From MAG-121220-bin8 sp002700465 (lineage in GTDB: Bacteria > Bacteroidota > Bacteroidia > Flavobacteriales > Flavobacteriaceae): a stretch of DNA of 64,000 bases. Location of the stretch: the NCBI GenBank assembly GCA_943789295.1, contig CALSTO010000002.1, forward strand, positions 124,001-188,000, in the 5' to 3' direction. The position numbers and the translations under genes are program-made. Below are positions 25,209 through 34,110 of the stretch, in pieces. The notes beneath the pieces were generated by a model that did no database searches, was not told the DNA's origin, and saw nothing but the letters and a program-made list of their open reading frames with translations. The first letter of the stretch is position 1; the number at the start of each line of letters is the position of its first letter.

Positions 25209-26501
25209 ATGAAAAAGTATTTGTCTTTATTTCTACTGTTTGTTTCTTTTTTTTCTTTTTCTCAAAAATTCGATAAAAAAATTTCTGAATTAATCTCTGG
25301 CTATGAAAACCAAGTTATTGAACTAAGACATTGGTTTCATGAAAATGCTGAGCTTAGTAATAGAGAATTTAAAACTTCTGAAAGAATAGCAGATGAATTA
25401 AGAAAAATTGGTTTTGATCCGCAAATTGGAGTAGCGAAAACAGGTGTTGTAGCATTATTAAAAGGTGGAAAACCAGGACCGGTAGTGGCTTTAAGAGCTG
25501 ATATTGATGGATTACCGGTCAAAGAAAGGGCAGATTTATCTTGGGCTTCAAAAATGACAGGGGAATATAACGGAGATATAGTTCCTGTAATGCATGCATG
25601 TGGTCACGATACTCATACTGCAATATTATTAGGGGTGGCTAAAGTTTTATATGAAATAAGAGATGAAATTCCAGGTTCCGTTAAATTTATTTTTCAACCT
25701 GCTGAAGAAGGAGCTCCAGCTGGGGAAGAAGGTGGAGCCGAGTTAATGGTTAAGGAGGGCGTGTTGAAAAATCCTGATGTTGATGCAATATTTGGTCTTC
25801 ATATATGGTCTCAAATTAGCGCTGGACAAGTTTATGTTAGACCTAAAGGTATCATGGCTGCAGTAAATGAATTTAGAATAGATATTGAAGGAGTTCAAAC
25901 TCATGGGTCAACTCCTTGGACAGGAGTAGATCCGATTGTTACTGCATCTCAAATGATTAATTCAATTCAGACTATTGTAAGTAGAAATATGCCACTAACT
26001 GAAGCCGCTGCAGTTGTTACAATTGGAAGCATTCATGGAGGAGTCAGAAGCAATATTATTCCCGAGAGTTTGTACATGTTAGGCACTATAAGAACACTTG
26101 ACAATAAAATGAAGGAAGTTTTATTAAAAAGGCTTGAGGAAATCGTTAAAAATATTGCTGAAGCAAATAATGCTAAAGCTAAAATAACATATCAAGTTAC
26201 TTATCCAATAACTTATAATGATCCTGATTTATATGAACAAATGTTACCATCTCTTCAAAGAATAAATGGTTCTGAAAATGTTAATTCAATGAATGCAATT
26301 ACTGGAGCTGAGGATTTTTCTTTTTTTCAAGAAAAAATTCCTGGAATTTATTTTTTTATTGGTGGAGCTAAAAAAGGAACAGATCCATTGAAAGCTGCTC
26401 CTCATCATACCCCCGATTTTTATGTTGATGATTCAGCAATGATAACAGGATTAAGATCAATGACTACTCTAGCCTTAGATTATTTAAAAAACAACAAATA
26501 G
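25209..26501 (+). CDS. M20 family amidohydrolase, secreted
   Basis: 430-residue zinc hydrolase of the M20D (N-acyl-amino-acid amidohydrolase/carboxypeptidase) type. A signal peptide (FLLFVSFFSFSQ) precedes the domain. Metal and catalytic features are seen in order: WFHENAELSNREF, MHACGHDTHTAILLG, FQPAEEG, GLHIW, a dimerisation domain, and TGAEDFSFFQ followed by HHTPDF. It probably removes acyl groups from amino acids or peptides outside the cytoplasm. It is co-oriented with the FMN reductase, four bases downstream. Confidence 0.94.
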   Translation: MKKYLSLFLLFVSFFSFSQKFDKKISELISGYENQVIELRHWFHENAELSNREFKTSERIADELRKIGFDPQIGVAKTGVVALLKGGKPGPVVALRADIDGLPVKERADLSWASKMTGEYNGDIVPVMHACGHDTHTAILLGVAKVLYEIRDEIPGSVKFIFQPAEEGAPAGEEGGAELMVKEGVLKNPDVDAIFGLHIWSQISAGQVYVRPKGIMAAVNEFRIDIEGVQTHGSTPWTGVDPIVTASQMINSIQTIVSRNMPLTEAAAVVTIGSIHGGVRSNIIPESLYMLGTIRTLDNKMKEVLLKRLEEIVKNIAEANNAKAKITYQVTYPITYNDPDLYEQMLPSLQRINGSENVNSMNAITGAEDFSFFQEKIPGIYFFIGGAKKGTDPLKAAPHHTPDFYVDDSAMITGLRSMTTLALDYLKNNK

Positions 26502-26563
26502 GACTTAATATTAGTTACTATAAACAACTAAACTTTGTAATATTGTTGAATTAAAAATTAATT

Positions 26564-27316
26564 ATGTCAGTTAAAATTTTTGATAAGAAAGAACAAGCTT
26601 CAGGAAACTTTAATAATGGTGAGATTTTAGAAAAAAAACCTATAGGATTCCCTCAAGATGGAGGGGAATTAAAGCCGTATTCAAATTTATTTTATTGGGC
26701 TGATGCATGGACTCCTGTATCTAGAAGTACTATCGGTTTACATCCTCATCAAGGATTTGAGATATGTAGTTTTGTGATTGAGGGAAGTATAAAACATTTT
26801 GATTCACAGCAAAATAAATGGATCGAATTAAAAAAAGGAGATGCTCAGATTATTAGATCTGGAAATGGAATATCTCATGCAGAAGAAATTCTAGATAATT
26901 CTCGAATGTTTCAAATATGGTTTGACCCAAACATTTCTAAAACAATTACACAACCTGCAACTTACAGTGATTATAAGCATGCTTCTTTTCCAATATTAAA
27001 AAATGAAAACATAACTGTTACAACTATTAAAGGAAAAGATTCTCCATTTGAAATGTATTCAGAGGGAATAGAGATTTATGAAATTAAATATGAAGATGGT
27101 GCTCATTTAGTTAATTTAGATTCTGAAAAGGTTTATTCTTTTTTTATAAAACAAGGAAATCTATTATATAAAGATAAAAACCTTGATAAGGGAACATTTA
27201 TCAAAATTGAAAAAGAATCCAAACTTAATTTTAAAGCTAGTTCTGATTTAGAGTTATTTGAAATTAGATCTCCTTTAAAACCTAGTTACCCTACCTATTA
27301 CCAACGATTCAATTAA
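26564..27316 (+). CDS. Pirin family protein
   Basis: 250-residue bicupin. The N-terminal pirin motif reads GLHPHQGFEICSFVIEGSIKHFDS, and IRSGNGISHAEE follows. Pirins bind a metal ion; some act as quercetin 2,3-dioxygenases and others as regulators. The motif HPHQGFEICSFV departs slightly from the usual HPHRGFETVTYV. The gene ends in a four-base overlap with the convergent amidase gene. Confidence 0.9.
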   Translation: MSVKIFDKKEQASGNFNNGEILEKKPIGFPQDGGELKPYSNLFYWADAWTPVSRSTIGLHPHQGFEICSFVIEGSIKHFDSQQNKWIELKKGDAQIIRSGNGISHAEEILDNSRMFQIWFDPNISKTITQPATYSDYKHASFPILKNENITVTTIKGKDSPFEMYSEGIEIYEIKYEDGAHLVNLDSEKVYSFFIKQGNLLYKDKNLDKGTFIKIEKESKLNFKASSDLELFEIRSPLKPSYPTYYQRFN

Positions 27317-28929
27317 AATGGTTTAACTCTTAAGCCTGTCTCTTTTTCAAAAGCGTATCCGATTTGCAAAAGCTTATTCTCGGTAAATGATTCTGAAATA
27401 AATGTTAGGTTAAAAGGTTTACCAATTTTATTATAACCCATTGGAATTGTTAAGCAGGGATAATATGCCCCGGCAGCGTAACCTGCATGATAATTATTTA
27501 TTGAGATTATAGCATCTAATTTATGTTTATTAATTGCTGTACTAAAATATTTTTTTCCTTCGATTTTGATTCTAGTTTTAATTGAGGATATTTCATTAAG
27601 TTTAGTAGAATCACTTACAATAGATTTAAATATTCCTTGTCCATAAGGTGCTCTATTTAATGAATCTTTCTTATTAAATTCAACAATATCATTTACACTT
27701 TTAAAAGAAATATTGTTGTTTTTAAAATACACGGGAAGATCATTTTTCATGTCATAGTCAAGAATCTTTCTAAAACCGTTAAAATTAATTTGGGGTGGAT
27801 TGAATTTTATAATAGCCCCTCCCAATTTTTCAATTTTATTTACTGCATTTAAATAAAGAGAATCATTTAAAAATTCATTAAATACTCCAAAACGTTTTCC
27901 TTTCAATGAGGAACTAACTATAGATTCTAAATCAATGTCTACATTATTTACTGACATAGAATCATTATCATCAAATCCAGAAATCGCTTTTAAAACTATT
28001 GCGTTGTCAATTACGTTTTTTGTCATAGGTCCAGAAGTATCTAACGTACTAGATATTGGTACTATTCCTGATCTACTTACTAGACCAATAGTGGGTTTTA
28101 GACCTACAATGGAATTTGCTGAAGAGGGAGATAATATAGAACCCGACGTTTCGGAGCCTAATGAAACACTAGAGAAATTTGCAGAGATAGCAGCTCCACT
28201 ACCTGAACTTGATCCACCAGAGTCAAAAATCTTTCTTCCATATGGATTTAAAGTTTGTCCCCCTAAAGCACTGTAACCCGAAGGACAGTTATTACAGAAA
28301 TAGTATGCCCATTCACTAAGGTTAGTTTTACCAAGTATTAAAGCTCCATTTTCTTTTAATTTGTCTACAACAAAAGCATTTTTAGACATATTGTTATTTA
28401 AAGCAAATGATCCGGCTGTAGTGGCTAAACCTTCATAATTAATATTGTCCTTTAAAAGAACTGGAATTCCATGTAATGAATAAATAGATTCAGGTTTTAT
28501 TTTGTCTTTTTCTCTAGCCTCATTTATTATGTTTTGATTAATACTTATAATTGAATTTAAATATTGATTTTTATTAAACTCAATAGATTTTATTCTAAAT
28601 AAATAGAATAAAACTAGTTTTTCATAAGTAAGTTTTTCATCTAAAATGCTTGTTTGAATTTCAGGAATACTTTTTTCAATTATTAATGGTTTAAGAAAAT
28701 TGTATTCTTTTTCATTGAATTCGATTACATCCTTATTAATATTTTTAAACCAATCGTTTTTAACGTCATATTTAGATTGAATTAATTTGAATTGCATTCT
28801 TTTATTAGCATGACTTTTACTTTGTCTAATCTCATCAGATTCATTATAATTTTGCCACGAAATAGGATTATTACAGCCTATGAATACAGATATAAATAAA
28901 AATAAAATCGTTTTCTTCATTATTTTCAT
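27313..28929 (-). CDS. Amidase (amidase-signature family), lipoprotein
   Basis: 538-residue hydrolase with the Ser-cisSer-Lys triad: Lys160 (GIPVLLKDNIN), cis-Ser240 (SGGSSSGSG) and nucleophile Ser264 (GSETSGSIL). A lipobox near FISVFIGC (Cys19) anchors it in the envelope. Long relatives in flavobacteria are secreted amidases of unknown substrate, and some act on peptide amides. The ATG overlaps the murF stop in an ATGA arrangement, so the two are co-transcribed. Confidence 0.92.
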   Translation of the reverse strand: MKIMKKTILFLFISVFIGCNNPISWQNYNESDEIRQSKSHANKRMQFKLIQSKYDVKNDWFKNINKDVIEFNEKEYNFLKPLIIEKSIPEIQTSILDEKLTYEKLVLFYLFRIKSIEFNKNQYLNSIISINQNIINEAREKDKIKPESIYSLHGIPVLLKDNINYEGLATTAGSFALNNNMSKNAFVVDKLKENGALILGKTNLSEWAYYFCNNCPSGYSALGGQTLNPYGRKIFDSGGSSSGSGAAISANFSSVSLGSETSGSILSPSSANSIVGLKPTIGLVSRSGIVPISSTLDTSGPMTKNVIDNAIVLKAISGFDDNDSMSVNNVDIDLESIVSSSLKGKRFGVFNEFLNDSLYLNAVNKIEKLGGAIIKFNPPQINFNGFRKILDYDMKNDLPVYFKNNNISFKSVNDIVEFNKKDSLNRAPYGQGIFKSIVSDSTKLNEISSIKTRIKIEGKKYFSTAINKHKLDAIISINNYHAGYAAGAYYPCLTIPMGYNKIGKPFNLTFISESFTENKLLQIGYAFEKETGLRVKPF

Positions 28930-29396
28930 ATAAAATTTATCAAATTTTCCATTCTCATTACTCTTGAGCCTTTAATAAGAATATATTTTGAAGTTATTGG
29001 AAACTTTTTAATATGTTTATTTAATTCATCCTTAGTTTTATAAAAAAAGGGAATTTCAAACTTATCTTTTTGTTTAAAAAATTCATTTCCGATTAAAAAA
29101 ATATTTTCAAAATTATTTTTTACACAAAAATCAATCAAGTCATGGTGTTCTTTTTCAGATTGATTTCCTAGTTCAAACATATCTCCTAAAATAACTGATT
29201 TCTTACCCTGTTTTTCTATTAAAGAATTTATTGCGGAAATCATACTTGTAGGGTTAGCGTTATAGGCATCTAGTATAATTAATTTATTATTTTTTTTTAT
29301 TATTTGAGATCTGTTGTTTGATGGAATATAATTAGATATCGCTTCTTTTATTTTTTCAATTGAAATATTGAAATAAAGGCCTATCAGATGTAGCAA
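28926..29396 (-). CDS. murF: UDP-N-acetylmuramoyl-tripeptide--D-Ala-D-Ala ligase, C-terminal fragment (frameshifted)
   Basis: C-terminal third of MurF. It continues the reading of the N-terminal fragment in a different frame: IGLYFNISIEKIKEAI then DAYNANPTSMISAINSL, SVILGDMFELG and KGSRVMRMENLINFI, all MurF signatures. The opening MLHL is an artefact of the shifted frame, so this is not an independent gene. Removing one base near 29385 joins it to the upstream part as a 424-residue protein of normal length. It carries the glutamate-ligase C-terminal domain and overlaps the amidase start. Confidence 0.9.
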   Translation of the reverse strand: MLHLIGLYFNISIEKIKEAISNYIPSNNRSQIIKKNNKLIILDAYNANPTSMISAINSLIEKQGKKSVILGDMFELGNQSEKEHHDLIDFCVKNNFENIFLIGNEFFKQKDKFEIPFFYKTKDELNKHIKKFPITSKYILIKGSRVMRMENLINFI

Positions 29397-30201
29397 ATGC
29401 TATATTATGATAATTATAATTCCCTGTAAGTTTCGAATCTACTATAAAGTCGTTATAATTCAGACCAGCATAATTAGTGTCTTTAACTTCTTTGAATATA
29501 TAATTAGATTTATCTTCTTTGCTAAAACTTATTTTATTGCCAATAAATTGATTTTGTATATAATCATCATTATTAATAAACGCTTTTTTATCGTTTTTAA
29601 TTAGAAAATCATATAACTCGCTTTTTCCTTTTATTACGCCTTCAATACTACCGAAACCTTCTAAATGAGCTTTGCCAAAATTTGTTATCAATCCAAAATC
29701 TGGATTAATTAAATCTGTTAGTAGTTTAATTTCGTTTAGATGATTTGCTCCCATTTCAACTATAGCAATTTCTGTATTCTGCTTAATTCTTAAGAGAGTT
29801 AGAGGAACTCCAATGTGGTTGTTTAAATTTCCAATTGTTGAAATGATTTTGTATTTCTTTTTTAATACTTCACTTATTAATTCTTTTGTAGTGGTTTTTC
29901 CATTACTTCCAGTGAGTGCAATTATTTTGGTTTTTAAAAGTTTGGACCTGTGAAATTTGGATAAATCTTGTAAGGATTTTAAAACATTTTTGACTTTAAT
30001 AAATTTCGGATTGTTTAATGATTGGTCATCAATAACTGCATAACTAGCTCCACTTTTAATTGCTTCCTCTGCAAATTTGTTTCCATCGAAATTTTCTCCT
30101 TTTAAAGCAAAAAATATTGAACCTTTATTAATTAATCGAGTGTCAGTAGAAACTGAACTTGATTCTTTAAAATAATTATAAAGTTCTGACGAAAGCATCA
30201 A
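29356..30201 (-). CDS. murF: UDP-N-acetylmuramoyl-tripeptide--D-Ala-D-Ala ligase, N-terminal fragment (frameshifted)
   Basis: First two thirds of MurF, which adds D-Ala-D-Ala to the peptidoglycan precursor. The UDP-binding N-terminal domain shows SVSTDTRLINKGSIFFALKGENFDGN, and the ATP loop is ALTGSNGKTTTKELI, with IAIVEMGANHLNEI and ITNFGKAHLEGFG following. The sense is lost after YHNIAFATS, where an extra base (C at 29385 on the plus strand) shifts into a short nonsense tail RPLFQYFN. As murF is normally essential, a sequence error is the likeliest explanation. Confidence 0.92.
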   Translation of the reverse strand: MMLSSELYNYFKESSSVSTDTRLINKGSIFFALKGENFDGNKFAEEAIKSGASYAVIDDQSLNNPKFIKVKNVLKSLQDLSKFHRSKLLKTKIIALTGSNGKTTTKELISEVLKKKYKIISTIGNLNNHIGVPLTLLRIKQNTEIAIVEMGANHLNEIKLLTDLINPDFGLITNFGKAHLEGFGSIEGVIKGKSELYDFLIKNDKKAFINNDDYIQNQFIGNKISFSKEDKSNYIFKEVKDTNYAGLNYNDFIVDSKLTGNYNYHNIAFATSDRPLFQYFN

Positions 30202-30244
30202 TTAAATATAATAAAATACAAAAGAAAAGATATGAGTAATTAAT

Positions 30245-31786
30245 TTATCTTTTTCTTGATTTTTTAGTATTTCTTACTTCACCTAAATAAGACATTGCAC
30301 ATCTAAATCCAATAAAGTTTGAAGTCATAGATTCTAGCTGATATCTTCTTTGAGCAGGATCAAGATAGTATGCTCTGTCCAACCACGAACCACCTTTGTA
30401 AACTCTTGCTTTATCACTAATTAGCGTTGTGCTTTCGAGGTTGGGATCATTTAAATCAGGTGAATTATACATTTGGGATATTCCTGATGAACTAAGAAAC
30501 TCTCTTGTTGATTTTAAGTCACCATCATTAAAATTCCTTAAATCAACTGAATTTGAATCTCTATATTGTATCGATCCAGGTAAATTTTGTATAGAAATTG
30601 AATCAGTATTTTTTGTAATTAATACTTTTCCATCTTCTCCAATACTTGGATTAAAATATTGATTTCCTCTATAATAACTAATATCATTCATCTCCTCATC
30701 AATAATAGGTCTATATACATCAGCAACCCATTCAGCAACATTTCCTGCCATACCATAAATTCCAAAATCATTTGCAGGATATGATTTAACTGATGTTGTA
30801 ATTCCAGAACCTGATTCAGACCAACCGGCAATACCTCCATAGTCACCGTCTGATAATTTAAAATTTGCTAGTTGATCACCTTGATTTTTTCTCTTACCGG
30901 ATCTAGTATACTCTCCGCTCCATGGAAATTTCTTTTTACCTCGGTATAAGTTCATTTCTGAAATTTCACTTAAAGCAAGAGCAGCATATTCCCACTCTGT
31001 TTCTGTAGGAAGTCTGTATTCAGGAAGTAATAATCCACTTTCTCTTTTGACATTATTATAAATTATTTCTCCATCTTCATTAGTTTCAGTCTGTTTACTG
31101 TCTGCCATTTCGTATATTTTTCCACCGAAAGATTCCCCAGGGTTTAAAAAATAAGCTTTAGTATTAAAAGAATATCCATTTACTAAACTATCAGGATGTA
31201 TTGATTCAGGTCTTAAATATCCATTTTCAACTAATATTCTTTCATTTACTCTGTCTGTTCTCCATTTTGCAAAATTAGTAGCTTGTTTCCAACTTACACC
31301 AACAACTGGATGATTTTCAAATGCTGGATGTCTTAAATAGTTATTTACCATGTCTTCGTTGAAACCAAGTGGATTTCTCCATACTAAGGTATCGGGAAGA
31401 GCAGCTTTATATATATCAGGATAATCCTTTGCAAAAACTTTATTCATCCAAAATAAGTATTCAACATACATTGAATTTGTAACTTCAGTTTCATCAATAA
31501 AAAAGGATCTTACATATTGTTGAGTTGGACTATTGTTCCAATCGTGCATCACGTTATCTTTCACATTACCTTTGGTAAATGTTCCACCTTCAACAAAAAT
31601 TAGTCCGGGTCCAGTTTGCTGACCTTTAAATGATTTATTGTTTTTGTATCCACCATCCTTAGTGCTGATTTTCCATCCAGTTGCGTTAGATATATTTCTG
31701 TTATTTTTAAAAGGGTTGTTGTTACAACCAATAATTGAAATAAGAATAAAAAGTAAAAAAGATTTTAAGACTATATTAAATTTCAT
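30245..31786 (-). CDS. gldJ: Gliding motility lipoprotein GldJ
   Basis: 513-residue lipoprotein needed for gliding and type IX secretion in flavobacteria. Lipobox with Cys20 (ILISIIGCNN). The body is related to formylglycine-generating enzyme: GPGLIFVEGGTFTKG, SFFIDETEVTNSMYVEY, VGVSWKQATNFAKWRT, YRLPTETEWEYAA, MAGNVAEWVADVY, and the final VYKGGSWLDRAYYL with FIGFRCAMSYLG. The catalytic cysteine pair of true sulfatase-activating enzymes is not seen. The ATG at 31786 gives a proper lipoprotein signal; the longer frame from 31840 has 18 extra residues. porV is divergent 82 bases away. Confidence 0.95.
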   Translation of the reverse strand: MKFNIVLKSFLLFILISIIGCNNNPFKNNRNISNATGWKISTKDGGYKNNKSFKGQQTGPGLIFVEGGTFTKGNVKDNVMHDWNNSPTQQYVRSFFIDETEVTNSMYVEYLFWMNKVFAKDYPDIYKAALPDTLVWRNPLGFNEDMVNNYLRHPAFENHPVVGVSWKQATNFAKWRTDRVNERILVENGYLRPESIHPDSLVNGYSFNTKAYFLNPGESFGGKIYEMADSKQTETNEDGEIIYNNVKRESGLLLPEYRLPTETEWEYAALALSEISEMNLYRGKKKFPWSGEYTRSGKRKNQGDQLANFKLSDGDYGGIAGWSESGSGITTSVKSYPANDFGIYGMAGNVAEWVADVYRPIIDEEMNDISYYRGNQYFNPSIGEDGKVLITKNTDSISIQNLPGSIQYRDSNSVDLRNFNDGDLKSTREFLSSSGISQMYNSPDLNDPNLESTTLISDKARVYKGGSWLDRAYYLDPAQRRYQLESMTSNFIGFRCAMSYLGEVRNTKKSRKR

Positions 31787-31868
31787 GTGATATCCTTTTT
31801 TGTGCAAGATACTAAATTGTTTAAAAAAAAAATTATTCATTCATTATCATTATTTATATTTGTATTGT

Positions 31869-33002
31869 ATGTATAATTTTAGAAGTTTTAGTATTTTAAT
31901 TTTAATATTTTTTTTTAACATAAGCCTATATTCACAGGATAGAAGAGTTATTACAACAGCCGTGCCATTTTTGATGATTTCTGCTGATGCTAGAGCTTCA
32001 GGACTAGGTGAACAAGGTGTCGCAACATCTCCTGATGCTTTTTCTCAGCATTGGAATCCTGCTAAATATGTTTTCTTAGAAAAGAATTCAGCTGTAGGAG
32101 TGAGTTACACACCCTATTTAAGTAAATTAGTTAGCGATGTTTTTTTAGCAAATATTAATTATTATAATATTATTGACGAAAGAAGTTCTTGGTCAACAAG
32201 TTTTAAATATTTTAGTTTAGGAGATATTGACATCCTTCAAAATCCTCAGGACATCCCTTATTTAGAAAATCCAAATGAGTTTACCTTAGACGCCTCGTAT
32301 ATATTAAAATTGAGTGATTATTTTTCAATGGGTGTAACTGGAAGATTTTTGATGTCTGATGTAAAATTACAAAGTGTTAGCTCAGATTCAAGCTCCGCAA
32401 ACTCATTTGCAGTTGATATTTCAGGATTTTATCAATCTGAAGAAAGAGCTTATGAAAATTTTAATGGTTTATGGAGATTTGGATTTAATCTTTCCAATTT
32501 AGGCCCTAAAATGAAATATGAAGAACTTGGTAAAGAAAATTTTATTCCTACAAATTTAAAGCTAGGCTCTGCATTTGATTTTATTTTCGATTCATCTAAT
32601 AAACTATCAATAAATCTTGAGTTTAATAAACTTTTAGTCCCTTCTCCTAGTATTCCAATATTAAATTCCAATAATCAAGTAATTGGTTACAATCAGGCCG
32701 ATGTAAATTTTTTGTCTGGTTTATTTAAATCTTTTGGAGATGCACCAGATGGTTTCAGCGAAGAGTTAAAAGAAATAACTCTTGCTTTGGGTCTTGAATA
32801 CACTTATGATAATTCTTTTGCTTTAAGAATTGGTTATTTTGGAGAAAATGAAAACAAGGGGGCTAGAAAGTATGTAACGTTTGGGACTGGATTTAAGTTA
32901 GAAGATATTAATTTAGATTTATCTTATCTTTTGTCAACCTCTGATGTGATAAGTCCATTAGAAAACACACTGAGATTCTCCTTTACTTATAATTTTATGT
33001 AA
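31869..33002 (+). CDS. porV: Type IX secretion system outer membrane protein PorV
   Basis: 377-residue outer-membrane beta-barrel protein that shuttles T9SS cargo. The mature N-terminus reads DRRVITTAVPFLMISADARASGLGEQGVATSPDAFSQHWNPAKYVF, which is the PorV signature, and the protein ends in RFSFTYNFM, an aromatic barrel terminus. A signal peptide ends at SLYSQ. The chosen ATG follows an exact TATATTTG element (31855-31862) by six bases, so the message could be leaderless. porU, normally next to porV and gldJ in flavobacteria, is missing. Confidence 0.94.
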   Translation: MYNFRSFSILILIFFFNISLYSQDRRVITTAVPFLMISADARASGLGEQGVATSPDAFSQHWNPAKYVFLEKNSAVGVSYTPYLSKLVSDVFLANINYYNIIDERSSWSTSFKYFSLGDIDILQNPQDIPYLENPNEFTLDASYILKLSDYFSMGVTGRFLMSDVKLQSVSSDSSSANSFAVDISGFYQSEERAYENFNGLWRFGFNLSNLGPKMKYEELGKENFIPTNLKLGSAFDFIFDSSNKLSINLEFNKLLVPSPSIPILNSNNQVIGYNQADVNFLSGLFKSFGDAPDGFSEELKEITLALGLEYTYDNSFALRIGYFGENENKGARKYVTFGTGFKLEDINLDLSYLLSTSDVISPLENTLRFSFTYNFM

Positions 33003-33021
33003 ATCAATATTTTTAATTTTA

Positions 33022-33054
33022 TTTATAATCTATTAATTAGATACATTAACTTTG
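33022..33054 (+). promoter_or_regulatory. Predicted promoter of pdhA-pdhC
   Basis: An exact -7 element TAACTTTG (33047-33054) preceded, after 21 bases, by TTTA (33022-33025) as a weak -33 element. Transcription would start near 33061, about 48 bases before the pdhA ATG. Confidence 0.55.
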
Positions 33055-33108
33055 CAAAAAATAAATAATTTTAAGTATAAGGAAGAATTATAAAATAGAA
33101 TTCATTAT

Positions 33109-34110
33109 ATGAAAGAAATAACGAAGGAAACTTATTTGAAATGGTATGAGGACATGCTCTTTTGGAGAAAGTTTGAAGATAAATTAGCTGCTGTTTACAT
33201 TCAGCAAAAAGTCAGAGGATTCTTACATCTATACAACGGCCAAGAGGCAGTCTTAGCTGGAGCTTTGCACGTAATTGATCACGAAAAAGACAGAATGATT
33301 ACCGCTTATAGAAATCATGTAATGCCAATTGGAATGGGAGTTGATCCGAAACGAGTTATGGCAGAGTTATATGGGAAATCAACAGGAACTTCTATGGGTT
33401 TAGGAGGATCTATGCATATTTTTTCGAAAGAACATAGATTTCACGGAGGTCATGGAATTGTAGGAGGTCAAATTCCACTTGGAGCTGGTATGGCTTTTGG
33501 AGATAAATATTTTAATAGAGGAGCAGTCACTTTATGTTATATGGGAGATGGAGCGGTTAGACAAGGATCTCTACACGAAACTTTAAATTTAGCAATGCTT
33601 TGGAAACTTCCGGTTGTATTTATTGTTGAAAATAACGGATATGCAATGGGTACATCTGTTGAAAGAACAGCCAACCATTCTGATATTTGGAAATTAGGTT
33701 TAGGATATGAAATGCCATGTGGACCAGTTGATGGAATGAATCCAGTGAAAGTAGCTGAAGCTCTTCATGAAGCTGTTTCTAGAGCTAGAAATGGTGATGG
33801 ACCTAGTTTTTTAGAAATGAAAACCTACAGATACAGAGGCCACTCAATGTCAGATGCACAAAAATATAGAACCAAAGATGAAGTTAACGAGTACAGGAAA
33901 ATAGATCCTATTTCTCAAGTTAAAAAAGTGATTTTAGAAAACGATTTTGCATCTGAGGAAGAAATACAATCGATAGATTCTAGTATAAAAAATAGAGTTC
34001 TTGATTGTCAAAAATTTGCAGAAGATTCTCCATACCCTGAAAAATCAGTAATGTATGATGCAGTATACGAACAAGAAAATTATAATTTTATATCTCATAA
34101 ATTAAAGTAA
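33109..34110 (+). CDS. pdhA: Pyruvate dehydrogenase E1 component, alpha subunit
   Basis: 333-residue thiamine-diphosphate-dependent decarboxylase subunit of the pyruvate dehydrogenase complex. It has RGFLHLYNGQEAVLAG, the MGDGAVRQGSLHETLNLAMLWKLPVVFIVENN cofactor site (GDGA at 146-149, NN at 175-176), and the YRYRGHSMSDAQKYRTKDE phosphorylation-loop region. E1 beta is not adjacent, as is usual in flavobacteria, where it is encoded elsewhere. pdhC begins with the base after its stop codon. Confidence 0.96.
   Translation: MKEITKETYLKWYEDMLFWRKFEDKLAAVYIQQKVRGFLHLYNGQEAVLAGALHVIDHEKDRMITAYRNHVMPIGMGVDPKRVMAELYGKSTGTSMGLGGSMHIFSKEHRFHGGHGIVGGQIPLGAGMAFGDKYFNRGAVTLCYMGDGAVRQGSLHETLNLAMLWKLPVVFIVENNGYAMGTSVERTANHSDIWKLGLGYEMPCGPVDGMNPVKVAEALHEAVSRARNGDGPSFLEMKTYRYRGHSMSDAQKYRTKDEVNEYRKIDPISQVKKVILENDFASEEEIQSIDSSIKNRVLDCQKFAEDSPYPEKSVMYDAVYEQENYNFISHKLK

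Noticed and set aside
28926..29396. Independent short gene MLHLIGLYFN...
   Set aside because: The content is the C-terminal domain of MurF continued from the adjacent frame.
29380..29396. Programmed frameshift in murF
   Set aside because: No slippery heptamer or strong downstream structure is visible; a single erroneous base explains it more simply.
30245..31786. GldJ as a formylglycine-generating enzyme for the nearby sulfatase
   Set aside because: The fold is shared, but gldJ context, the lipobox and the apparent lack of the catalytic cysteine pair favour GldJ.
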